Assembly (NCBI GenBank): GCA_036172665.1 | Contig: JAYKNF010000014.1 | Span: 1,973,001 to 2,037,000, forward strand | Source: Prosopocoilus inquinatus | Lineage: Eukaryota; Arthropoda; Insecta; Coleoptera; Lucanidae | Direction of reading: 5' to 3' | DNA length: 64,000 nt | Shown: one piece after another, positions 1-9,595 of the stretch | Position numbering within the stretch: position 1 is the first letter of the stretch | How the letters are laid out: each line of letters begins with the position of its first letter | Made by a program: the position numbers and the translations under genes | The notes under the pieces: model-generated | Databases searched by the model: none | The model's input: only the letters and a program-made list of their open reading frames with translations | Told to the model about the DNA's origin: nothing

Positions 1-149
1 ATTTCCAGCTCCTGCTGCTTCCAAAAACTTTTTATCTCACATCAGACTTACTGGAGTCCATCCAAACTTTAAATTACATGTTAGATAAGTAAGGATCGAT
101 TAGATACATCACAGGAACAACGCTAATACGTGTTGTTTCGTTTAAAACT

Positions 150-298
150 ATTTCCAGCTTCTGCTGCGTCCGAAAACGTCGTATCTCACATTAGAGTTAC
201 TGGAGTCCATCGAAACGTCAAATAACATAGTAGCTAAGTAAGGATCGATTAGATACATCACAGGAACAACGCTAATGCGTGTTGTTTCGTTTAAAACT
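150..298 (+). repeat. Representative arm monomer, 149 bp
   Basis: A typical monomer used for numbering. Landmarks by monomer position: ATTTCCAGCT 1-10, the CTG-rich stretch with GCGTCC just after it, CTGGAGTCCA 51-60, AAATAACAT 71-79, GGATCGAT 93-100 (contains the palindrome ATCGAT), CAGGAAC 112-118, the AACAAC/GTTGTT dyad 116-137, and TTTCGTTTAAAACT at the end. It holds 31 C, 28 G and 10 CpG, so CpG is about 1.7 times expectation. The length is close to the 147 bp wrapped by a nucleosome core, as in many satellites; any phasing is inference. Confidence 0.9.
265..286. other. Dyad AACAAC-N10-GTTGTT, present in nearly every monomer (example)
   Basis: Positions 265-270 (AACAAC) and 281-286 (GTTGTT) are perfect reverse complements separated by 10 nt. 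The element is at monomer positions 116-137 and is kept in nearly all monomers despite substitutions in the loop (for example TAATACGT, TAATGCGT, TAATAGGT, TAATATGT). It could be a protein-binding half-site pair or a short hairpin. A few monomers have lost it, such as the 16-bp-deleted ones near 3397 and 61760 and the 9-bp-deleted ones near 25730. No function is shown by sequence alone. Confidence 0.6.
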
Positions 299-367
299 AT
301 TTCCAGCTTCTGCTGCGTCCGAAAACGTCGTATCTCACATCAGAGCTACTGGAGTCCATCGAAACGC

Positions 368-755
368 CAAATAACATGATAGATGAGTAAGGATCGATTA
401 GATATATCACAGGAACAACGCCAATACGTGTTGCTTCGTTTAAAACTATTTCCAGCTTCTGCTGCGTCCGAAAACTTCGTATCTCACATCAGAGTTACTG
501 GAGTCCATCGAAACGTCAAATAACATGATAGATAAGTAATTATCTATTAGATACAGCACAGGAACAACGCTAATACGTGTTGTTTCGTTCAAAACTATTT
601 CCAGCTCCTGCTGCGTCCAAAAACTTTGTATCTCACATCAGACTTACTGGAGTCCATCCAAACGTCAAATAACATGATTGATGAGTAAGGATCGATTAGA
701 TACATCACAGGAACAACGCTAATATGTGTTGTTTCGTTTCAAACTATTTCCAGCT
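368..755 (+). repeat. Segment duplicated 8 monomers away (copy at 1560-1947)
   Basis: 388 bp recurring at +1,192 bp (8 x 149). Diagnostic shared variants are CCAATACGTGTTGCTTCG and the rare AGTAATTATCTATTAG. Two differences noticed: 475 T versus 1667 G, and 590 C versus 1782 T. At 756 the match ends and the next block of similarity uses a 7-monomer offset. Confidence 0.85.
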
Positions 756-889
756 GCTGCTGCGTCCGAAAATTTCGTATCTCACATTAGAGTTACTGGA
801 GTCCATCGAAACGTCAAATAACATAGTAGCTAAGTAAGGATTGATTAGATACATCACAGGAACAACGCTAATACGTGTTGTTTCGTTCA

Positions 890-1340
890 AAACTATTTCC
901 AGCTTCTGCTGCGTCCAAAAACTTTGTATCTCACATCAGAGTTACTGGAGTCCATCCAAACGTCAAATAACATGATAGATGAGTAAGGATCGATTAGATA
1001 CATCACAGGAACAACGCTAATACGTGTTGTTTCGTTTAAAACTATTTCCAGCTTCGGCTGCGTCCGAGAACTTCGTATCTAAAGTCAGGGTTACTGGAGT
1101 CCATCCAAACCTCAAATAACATGATAGATAAGTAAGGATCGATTAGATACATCACAGGAACAACGATAATGCATGTTGTTTCGTTTAAAACTATTTCTAG
1201 CTTCAGCTGCGTCCGAGAACTTCGTATCTCACATCTAAGTTACTGGAGTCCATCGTAACGCCAAATAACATGATAGATGAGTAAGGATCGATTAGATACA
1301 GCACAGGAACAACGCTAATACGTGTTGTTTCGTTTAAAAC
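890..1340 (+). repeat. Segment duplicated 7 monomers away (copy at 1933-2383)
   Basis: 451 bp, three monomers, recurring at +1,043 bp (7 x 149). Shared rare variants include CAGCTTCGGCTGCGTCC, ATCTAAAGTCAGGG and the GCATGTTG monomer. Differences noticed include GATAATGCATG in this copy versus GCTAATGCATG in the partner. The partner at 1933-2383 ends where 2384 is C and 1341 is T. Confidence 0.8.
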
Positions 1341-1559
1341 TATTTCCAGCTGCTGCTGCGTCGGAAGATTTCGTATCTCACGTTAGAGTTACTGGAGTCC
1401 ATCGAAACGTCAAATAACATAGTAGCTAAGTAAGGATCGATTAGATACATCACAGGAACAACGCTAATAGGTGTTGTTTCGTTCAAAACTATTTCCAGCT
1501 TCTGCTGCGTCCAAAAACTTTGTATCTCACATCAGAGTTACTGGAGTCCATCCAAACGT

Positions 1560-1947
1560 CAAATAACATGATAGATGAGTAAGGATCGATTAGATATATC
1601 ACAGGAACAACGCCAATACGTGTTGCTTCGTTTAAAACTATTTCCAGCTTCTGCTGCGTCCGAAAACGTCGTATCTCACATCAGAGTTACTGGAGTCCAT
1701 CGAAACGTCAAATAACATGATAGATAAGTAATTATCTATTAGATACAGCACAGGAACAACGCTAATACGTGTTGTTTCGTTTAAAACTATTTCCAGCTCC
1801 TGCTGCGTCCAAAAACTTTGTATCTCACATCAGACTTACTGGAGTCCATCCAAACGTCAAATAACATGATTGATGAGTAAGGATCGATTAGATACATCAC
1901 AGGAACAACGCTAATATGTGTTGTTTCGTTTCAAACTATTTCCAGCT
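1560..1947 (+). repeat. Second copy of the 8-monomer-offset segment
   Basis: Partner of 368-755. It passes directly into the copy of 890-1340 displaced by 7 monomers, so a one-monomer change in offset occurs at about 1933-1947, the signature of a later deletion or unequal exchange. Confidence 0.85.
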
Positions 1948-2331
1948 TCTGCTGCGTCCAAAAACTTTGTATCTCACATCAGAGTTACTGGAGTCCATCC
2001 AAACGTCAAATAACATGATAGATGAGTAAGGATCGATTAGATACATCACAGGAACAACGCTAATACGTGTTGTTTCGTTTAAAACTATTTCCAGCTTCGG
2101 CTGCGTCCGAGAACTTCGTATCTAAAGTCAGGGTTACTGGAGTCCATCCAAACGTCAAATAACATGATAGATAAGTAAGGATCGATTAGATACATCACAG
2201 GAACAACGCTAATGCATGTTGTTTCGTTTAAAACTATTTCTAGCTTCAGCTGCGTCCGAGAACTTCGTATCTCACATCTAAGTTACTGGAGTCCATCGTA
2301 ACGCCAAATAACATGATAGATGAGTAAGGAT

Positions 2332-3004
2332 CGATTAGATACAGCACAGGAACAACGCTAATACGTGTTGTTTCGTTTAAAACCATTTCCAGCTCCTGCT
2401 GCGTCCAAAAACTTTGTATCTCACATCAGACTTACTGGAGTGTATCCAAACTTTAAATAACATGTTAGATAAGTAAGGATCGTTTAGATACATCACAGGA
2501 ACAACGCTAATAGGTGTTGTTTCTTTCAAAACTATTTCCAGCTTCTGCTGCGTCCGAAATCTTTGTATCTCTCATCCTAGTTACTGGAGTCCATCCAAAC
2601 GTCAAATAACATGATAGATGAGTAAGGATCGATTAGATACATCACAGGAACAACGCTAATACGTGTTATTTCGTTTAATACTATTTCCAGCTTCTGCTGC
2701 GTCCGGAAACGTCGTATCTCACATCAGAGTTACTGGAGTCCATCGAAACGTCAAATAACATGATAGATGAGTAAGGATCGATTAGATACATCACAGGAAC
2801 AACGCTAATGCCTGTTGCTTCGTTTAAAACTATTTCCAGCTTCTGCTGCGTCCGAGAACTTCGTATCTCACGTCAGGGTTACTGGAGTCCATCCAAACGT
2901 CAAATATCATGATAGATAAGTAAGGATCGATTAGATACAGCACAGGAACAACGCTAATACGTGTTGTTTCGTTTAAAACTATTTCCAGCTCCTGCTGCGT
3001 CCAA
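2332..3004 (+). repeat. Segment duplicated at about 4104-4776
   Basis: Recurs 1,772 bp downstream (12 x 149 minus 16; the 16-bp-deleted monomer lies between the copies). The shared diagnostic string is AATGCCTGTTGCTTCG (2807 and 4579), together with the preceding TTTAATACTATTTCC and CTCTCATCCTAGTT monomers. The same run of variants reappears at 57,3xx-57,5xx in the right arm and, inverted, at 9.0-9.3 kb. Confidence 0.75.
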
Positions 3005-3259
3005 AATCTTTGTATCTCACATCAGAGTTACTGGAGTCCATCCAAACGTCAAATAACATGATAGACGAGTAAGGATCGTTTAGATACATCACAGGAACAA
3101 CGCTAATACGTGTTGTTTCGTTCAAAACTATTTCCAGCTTCTGCTGCGTCCAATAACTTTGTATCTCACATCAGAGTTACTGGAGTCTGTCCAAACGTCA
3201 AATAACATGATAGATGAGTAAGGATCGATTAGATTCATTACAGGAACAACGCTAATATG

Positions 3260-4450
3260 TGTTGTTTCGTTTAAAACTATTTCCAGCTTCTGCTGCGTCC
3301 GAAAACGTCGAATCTCACATCACAGTTACTGGAGCCCATCGAAACGTCAAATAACATGATAGATAAGTAAGGATCGATTAGATACATCACAGGAACATCT
3401 ATTCTAAAACTATTTCCAGCTTCTGCTGCGTCCGAGAACTTCGTATCTCACGTCAGGGTTACTGGAGTCCATCCAAACGTCAAATAACATAATAGATAAG
3501 TAAGGATCGATTAGATACAGCACAGGAACAACGCTAATACGTGTTGTTTCGTTTAAAACTATTTCCAGCTCCTGCTGCGTCCAAAAACTTTGTATCTCAC
3601 ATCAGACTTACTGGAGTCCATCCAAACGTCAAATAACATGTTAGATAAGTAAGGATCGTTTAGATACATCACAGGAACAACGCTAATACGTGTTGTTTCG
3701 TTCAAAACTATTTCCAGCTTCTACTGCGTCCGAGAACTTTGTATCTCCCATCAGAGTTACTGGAGTCCGTCCAAACGTCAAATAACATGATAGATGAGTA
3801 AGGATCGTTTAGATACATCACAGGAACAACGCTAATATGTGTTGTTTCGTTTCAAACTATTTCCAGCTTCTGCTGCGTCTGAAAATTTCATATCTCACAT
3901 TAGAGTTACTGGAGTCCATCGAAACGTCAAATAACATAGTAGCTAAGTAAGGATCGATTAGATACATCACAGGAACAACGCTAATACGTGTTGTTTCGTT
4001 TAAAACTATTTCCAGCTCCTGCTGCGTCCGAAAACGTCGTATCTCACATCAGAGTTACTGGAGTCCATCCAAACGTCAAATAACATGATAGATAAGTAAG
4101 GATCGATTAGATACAGCACAGGGACAACGCTAATACGTGTTGTTTCGTTTAAAACTATTTCCAGCTCCTGCTGCGTCCAAAAACTTTGTATCTCACATCA
4201 GACTTACTGGAGTGTATCCAAACGTTAAATAACATGTTAGATAAGTAAGGATCGTTTAGATACATCACAGGAACAACGCTAATAGGTGTTGTTTCGTTCA
4301 AAACTATTTCCAGCTTCTGCTGCGTCCGAAATCTTTGTATCTCTCATCCTAGTTACTGGAGTCCATCCAAACGTCAAATAACATGATAGATGAGTAAGGA
4401 TCGATTAGATACATCACAGGAACAACGCTAATACGTGTTGTTTCGTTTAA
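3260..4450 (+). repeat. 8-monomer segment shared with the right arm (61623-62813)
   Basis: 1,191 bp matching the right arm at +58,363. It includes the 16-bp deletion and the rare CACAGGGACAAC (4118 and 62481). The match ends at 4451 (T, versus A at 62814). It shows that both arms derive from the same higher-order unit and lie in the same orientation. Confidence 0.85.
3391..3417 (+). repeat. 133-bp monomer with a 16-bp deletion
   Basis: AGGAACATCTATTC replaces the usual sequence between AGGAACA and TAAAACT, removing 16 bp including the right half of the dyad. This is the only length change in the left arm. An identical event is seen once in the right arm at about 61754-61780, inside a longer matching segment, so the two are copies of one ancestral deletion. 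Confidence 0.92.
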
Positions 4451-4907
4451 TACTATTTCCAGCTTCTGCTGCGTCCGGAAACGTCGTATCTCACATCAGA
4501 GTTACTGGAGTCCATCGAAACGTCAAATAACATGATAGATGAGTAAGGATCGATTAGATACATCACAGGAACAACGCTAATGCCTGTTGCTTCGTTTAAA
4601 ACTATTTCCAGCTTCTGCTGCGTCCGAGAACTTCGTATCTCACGTCAGGGTTACTGGAGTCCATCCAAACGTCAAATAACATGATAGATAAGTAAGGATC
4701 GATTAGATACAGCACAGGAACAACGCTAATACGTGTTGTTTCGTTTAAAACTATTTCCAGCTCCTGCTGCGTCCCAAAACTTTGTATCTCACATCGGACA
4801 CACTGGAGTCCATCCAAACGTCAAATAACATGTTAGATAAGTAAGGATCGTTTAGATACATCACAGGAACAACGCTAATAGGTGGTGTATCGTTCAAAAG
4901 TATTTCC
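4019..4907 (+). repeat. Left half of an 889-bp inverted repeat (partner 8707-9595)
   Basis: Read backwards on the other strand, this segment gives the first 889 bp of the inverted block (coordinates of partners add to 13,614). Shared rare variants are GGTGTATCGTTCAAAAG, the GCCTGTTGCTTCG monomer, TTTAATACTATTTCC and CTCATCCTAG. A few differences are seen, for example at 4900/8714 and 4018/9596; the last ends the match. The 3,799 bp between the two copies is ordinary arm satellite. Confidence 0.82.
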
Positions 4908-6024
4908 AGCTTCTGCTGCGTCCGAAATCTTTGTATCTCTCATCAGAGTTACTGGAGCCCACCCAAACGTCAAATAACATCATAGATGAGTAAGGATCGA
5001 TTAGATACATCACAGGAACAACGCTAATACGTGTTGTTTCGTTTAAAACTATTTCCAGCTTCTGCTGCGTCCGAAAACGTCGTATCTCACATCAGAGTTA
5101 CTGGAGTCCATCCAAACGTCAAATAACATGATAGATAAGTAAGGATCGATTAGATACAGCACAGGAACAACGCTAATACGTGTTGTTTCGTTTAAAACTA
5201 TTTCCAGCTCCTGCTGCGTCCAAATACTTTGTATCTCACATCAGAGTTAATGGAGTCCATCCAAACGTCAAATAACATGATAGATGAGTAAGGATCGATT
5301 AGATACATCACAGGAACAACGCTAATACGTGTTGTTTCGTTTAAAACTATTTCCAGCTTCTGCTGCGTCCGAAAACTTCGTATCTCATATCAGAGTTACT
5401 GGAGTCCATCGAAACGTCAAATAACATGATAGATAAGTAAGTATCGATTAGATACAGCACAGGAACAACGCTAATACGTGTTGTTTCGTTTAAAACTATT
5501 TCCAGCTCCTGCTGCGTCCAAAAACTTTGTATCTCACATCAGACTTACTGGAGTCCATCCAAACGTCAAATAACATGTTAGATAAGTAAGGATCGTTTAG
5601 ATACATCACAGGAACAACGCTAATACGTGTTGTTTCGTTCAAAACTATTTCCAGCTTCTGCTGCGTCCGATAACTTTGTATCTCACATCAGAGTTACTGG
5701 AGTCTGTCCAAACGTCAAATAACATGATAGATGAGTAAGGATCGATTAGATACATTACAGGAACAACGCTAATATGTGTTGTTTCGTTTAAAACTATTTC
5801 CAGCTCCTGCTGCGTCCCAAAACTTTGTATCTCACATCAGACACACTGGAGTCCATCCAAACGTCAAATAACATGTTAGATAAGTAAGGATCGTTTAGAT
5901 ACATCACAGGAACAACGCTAATACGTGTTGTTTCGTTTAAAACTATTTCCAGCTCCTGCTGCGTCCAAAAACTTTGTATCTCACATCAGACTTACTGGAG
6001 TGTATCCACACGTTAAATAACATG
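4131..6024 (+). repeat. Segment shared with the right arm (56997-58890)
   Basis: About 1.9 kb matching at +52,866, marked by GGTGGTGTATCG (4881 and 57747), GAGTTAATGG (5244 and 58110) and GAGTCTGTCC. Differences noticed include TTTCC versus TTTAA at 57027. The partner diverges at 58891, where the right arm continues with a sequence matching 7366 onward instead. Confidence 0.83.
5389..6024 (+). repeat. Segment duplicated 9 monomers away (copy at 6730-7365)
   Basis: 636 bp recurring at +1,341 bp (9 x 149). The rare AAGTAAGTATCG (5441 and 6782) marks both copies. It also recurs at 55178, 56966, 58307, 60691, 63208 and 63506 in the right arm, the first four spaced by 12, 9 and 16 monomers. Differences noticed: 5493 A versus 6834 C, and 6009 C versus 7350 A. 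Confidence 0.82.
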
Positions 6025-6729
6025 TTAGATAAGGAAGGATCGTTTAGATACATCACAGGAACAACGCTAATAGGTGTTGTTTCGTTCAAAACTATTTCCA
6101 GCTTCTGCTGCGTCCGAAATCTTTGTATCTCTCATCCTAGTTACTGGAGTCCATCCAAACGTCAAATAACATGATAGATGAGTAAGGATCGATTAGATAC
6201 ATTACAGGAACAACGCTAATATGTGTTGTTTCGTTTAAAACTATTTCCAGCTGCTGCTGCGTCCGAAAACGTCGTATCTCACATCAGAGTTACTGGAGTC
6301 CATCGAAATGTCAAATAACATGATAGATAAGTAAGGATCGATTAGATACAGCACAGGAACAACGCTAATGCGTGTTGTTTCGTTCAAAACTATTTCCAGC
6401 TTCTGCTGCGTCCGAAAACGTCGAATCTCACATCAGAGTTACTGGAGCCCATCGAAACGTCAAATAACATGATAGATAAGTAAGGATCGATTAGATACAT
6501 CACAGGAACATCGCTAATGCGTGTTGTTTCGTTTAAAACTATTTCCAGCTTCTGCTGCGTCCGAAAACGTCGTATCTCACATCAGAGTTACTGGAGCCCA
6601 TCGAAACGTCAAATAACATGATAGATAAGTAAGGATCGATTAGATACAGCACAGGAACAACGCTAATACGTGTTGTTTCGTTTAAAACTATTTCCAGCTC
6701 CTGCTGCGTCCAAAAACTTTGTATCTCAC

Positions 6730-7365
6730 ATCAGAGTTACTGGAGTCCATCGAAACGTCAAATAACATGATAGATAAGTAAGTATCGATTAGATACAGCA
6801 CAGGAACAACGCTAATACGTGTTGTTTCGTTTAACACTATTTCCAGCTCCTGCTGCGTCCAAAAACTTTGTATCTCACATCAGACTTACTGGAGTCCATC
6901 CAAACGTCAAATAACATGTTAGATAAGTAAGGATCGTTTAGATACATCACAGGAACAACGCTAATACGTGTTGTTTCGTTCAAAACTATTTCCAGCTTCT
7001 GCTGCGTCCGATAACTTTGTGTCTCACATCAGAGTTACTGGAGTCTGTCCAAACGTCAAATAACATGATAGATGAGTAAGGATCGATTAGATACATTACA
7101 GGAACAACGCTAATATGTGTTGTTTCGATTAAAACTATTTCCAGCTCCTGCTGCGTCCCAAAACTTTGTATCTCACATCAGACACACTGGAGTCCATCCA
7201 AACGTCAAATAACATGTTAGATAAGTAAGGATCGTTTAGATACACCACAGGAACAACGCTAATACGTGTTGTTTCGTTTAAAACTATTTCCAGCTCCTGC
7301 TGCGTCCAAAAACTTTGTATCTCACATCAGACTTACTGGAGTGTATCCAAACGTTAAATAACATG
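6730..7365 (+). repeat. Second copy of the 9-monomer-offset segment
   Basis: Partner of 5389-6024. From 7341 on, the sequence matches the right arm at 58866-59975 (+51,525, nine monomers different from the offset of the preceding segment), so the right arm lacks one 9-monomer copy here. Confidence 0.8.
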
Positions 7366-8699
7366 ATAGATAAGTAAGGATCGATTAGATACAGCACAGG
7401 AACAACGCTAATACGTGGTGTTTCGTTTAAAACTATTTCCAGCTCCTGCTGCGTCCAAAAACTCTGTATCTCACATCAGACATACTGGAGTCCATCCAAA
7501 CGTCAAATAACATGTTAGATAAGTAAGGATCGTTTAGATACATCACAGGAACAACGCTAATAGGTGGTGTTTCGTTCAAAACTATTTCCAGCTTCTGCTG
7601 CTTCCGAAATCTTTGTATTTCTCATCAGAGTTACTGGAGTCCATCCAAACGTCAAATAACATGATAGATGAGTAAGGATCGATTATATACATCACAGGAA
7701 CAACGCTAATACGTGTTGTTTCGTTTAAAACTATTTCCAGCTTCTGCTGCGTCCGAAAACGTCGTATCTCACATTAGAGTTACTGGAGTCCATCGAAACG
7801 TCAAATAACATAGTAGCTAAGTAAGGATCGATTAGATACATCACAGGAACAACGCTAATGCGTGTTGTTTCGTTTAAAACTATTTCCAGCTTCTGCTGCG
7901 TCCGAAAACGTCGTATCTCACATCAGAGCTACTGGAGTCCATCGAAACGCCAAATAACATGATAGATAAGTAAGGATCGATTAGATACAGCACAGGAACA
8001 ACGCTAATACGTGTTGTTTCGTTTAAAACTATTTCCAGCTTCGGCTGCGTCCGAGAACTTCGTATCTCAAGTCAGGGTTACTGGGGTCCATCCAAACGTC
8101 AAATAACATGATAGATAAGTAAGGATCGATTAGATACATCACAGGAACAACGCTAATGCATGTTGTTTCGTTTAAAACTATTTCTAGCTTCAGCTGCGTC
8201 CGAGAACTTCGTATCTCACATCTAAGTTACTGGAGTCCATCGTAACGCCAAATAACATGATAGATGAGTAAGGATCGATTAGATACATCACAGGAACAAC
8301 GCTAATGCGTGTTGTTTCGTTTAAAACTATTTCCAGCTTCTGCTGCGTCCGAGAACTTCGTATCTCACGTCAGGGTTACTGGAGTCCATCCAAACGTCAA
8401 ATAACATGATAGATAAGTAAGGATCGATTAGATACAGCACAGGAACAACGCTAATACGTGTTGTTTCGTTTCAAACTATTTCCAGCTCCTGCTGCGTCCA
8501 AAAACTTTGTATCTCACATCAGACTTACTGGAGTGTATCCAAACGTTAAATAACATGTTAGATAAGTAAGGATCGTTTAGATACATCACAGGAACAACGG
8601 TAATAGGTGTTGTTTCGTTCAAAACTATTTCCAGCTTCTGCTGCGTCCGAAATCTTTGTATCTCTCATCCTAGTTACTGGAGTCCATCCAAACGTCAAA

Positions 8700-8713
8700 T
8701 AACATGGGAAATA
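8700..8713. other. Orientation switch (left breakpoint of the inverted block)
   Basis: The left arm ends AAATAACATG at 8706 (monomer position 80). At 8707 the sequence continues GGAAATAATTTTGAACG, the reverse strand of the monomer starting at its position 6. Monomers on the two sides face opposite ways. There is no insertion between them and no more than about a base of microhomology. The first inverted monomer has ATAATTTT where most have ATAGTTTT. Confidence 0.93.
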
Positions 8714-9595
8714 ATTTTGAACGATACACCACCTATTAGCGTTGTTCCTGTGATGTATCTAAACGATCCTTACTTATCTAACATGTTATTTGACGTTTGG
8801 ATGGACTCCAGTGAGTCTGATGTGAGATACAAAGTTTTGGGACGCAGCAGGAGCTGGAAATAGTTTTAAACGAAACAACACGTATTAGCGTTGTTCCTGT
8901 GCTGTATCTAATCGATCCTTACTTATCTATCATGTTATTTGACGTTTGGATGGACTCCAGTAACCCTGACGTAAGATACGAAGTTCTCGGACGCAGCAGA
9001 AGCTGGAAATAGTTTTAAACGAAGCAACAGGCATTAGCGTTGTTCCTGTGATGTATCTAATCGATCCTTACTCATCTATCATGTTATTTGACGTTTCGAT
9101 GGACTCCAGTAACTCTGATGTGAGATACGACGTTTCCGGACGCAGCAGAAGCTGGAAATAGTATTAAACGAAACAACACGTATTAGCGTTGTTCCTGTGA
9201 TGTATCTAATCGATCCTTACTCATCTATCATGTTATTTGACGTTTGGATGGACTCCAGTAACTAGGATGAGAGATACAAAGATTTCGGACGCAGCAGAAG
9301 CTGGAAATAGTTTTGAACGAAACAACACCTATTAGCGTTGTTCCTGTGATGTATCTAAACGATCCTTACTTATCTAACATGTTATTTAACGTTTGGATAC
9401 ACTCCAGTAAGTCTGATGTGAGATACAAAGTTTTTGGACGCAGCAGGAGCTGGAAATAGTTTTAAAAGAAACAACACGTATTAGCGTTGTTCCTGTGCTG
9501 TATCTAATCGATCCTTACTTATCTATCATGTTATTTGACGTTTGGATGGACTCCAGTAACTCTGATGTGAGATACGACGTTTTCGGACGCAGCAG
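8707..9595 (-). repeat. Inverted copy of left-arm segment 4019-4907
   Basis: First six monomers of the inverted block; reverse complement of 4019-4907 apart from scattered substitutions. Its order of rare variants (GATACACCACC, GAAGCAACAGGCATTAG, AAATAGTATTAAACG, AACTAGGATGAGAG) is the exact reverse of the left-arm order. Units of this set recur through 18.4 kb. Confidence 0.82.

Larger units (their letters stand above)
1..8706 (+). repeat. 149-bp satellite array, left arm (58 monomers plus a partial one)
   Basis: Head-to-tail monomers begin with ATTTCCAGCT at 1, 150, 299, 448 and onward to 8627. The distance 1 to 8627 is 58 x 149 minus 16, and the 16 bp are accounted for by one shortened monomer near 3397. 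The last monomer stops at its position 80 (8706), where the array changes strand. Neighbouring monomers differ by a few substitutions, while blocks 7 to 12 monomers apart are nearly identical, which is the pattern left by unequal crossing over. No gene, RNA gene or transposon is seen. The arm's variants recur in the right arm in the same orientation and in 8707-19032 in the opposite one. Confidence 0.98.

Noticed and set aside
285..301. CENP-B box at TTTCGTTTAAAACTATT
   Set aside because: The start resembles the box (TTCG, and an A at the right distance), but the required CGGG core is CTAT. It is too weak to call.
749..766. CTG/CAG trinucleotide expansion
   Set aside because: Some monomers have three or four CTG (CAGCTGCTGCTGCG), but the count is fixed within the subtype and shows no expansion.
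4602..4817. Open frames of 61-86 codons at 4602-4817, 5974-6174, 14412-14672, 27601-27786, 34618-34803, 35810-35995, 42949-43134, 43396-43581, 49938-50123, 53617-53868, 55413-55616 and 55711-55911 as genes
   Set aside because: All are translations of the satellite in different frames. They exist because a substitution or deletion removes a stop or makes an ATG, and their similarity follows the repeat copies.
8700..8713. Perfect palindrome centred on the left breakpoint
   Set aside because: Sequence right of 8706 is not the reverse complement of that just left of it. The partner lies 3.8 kb away at 4019-4907.
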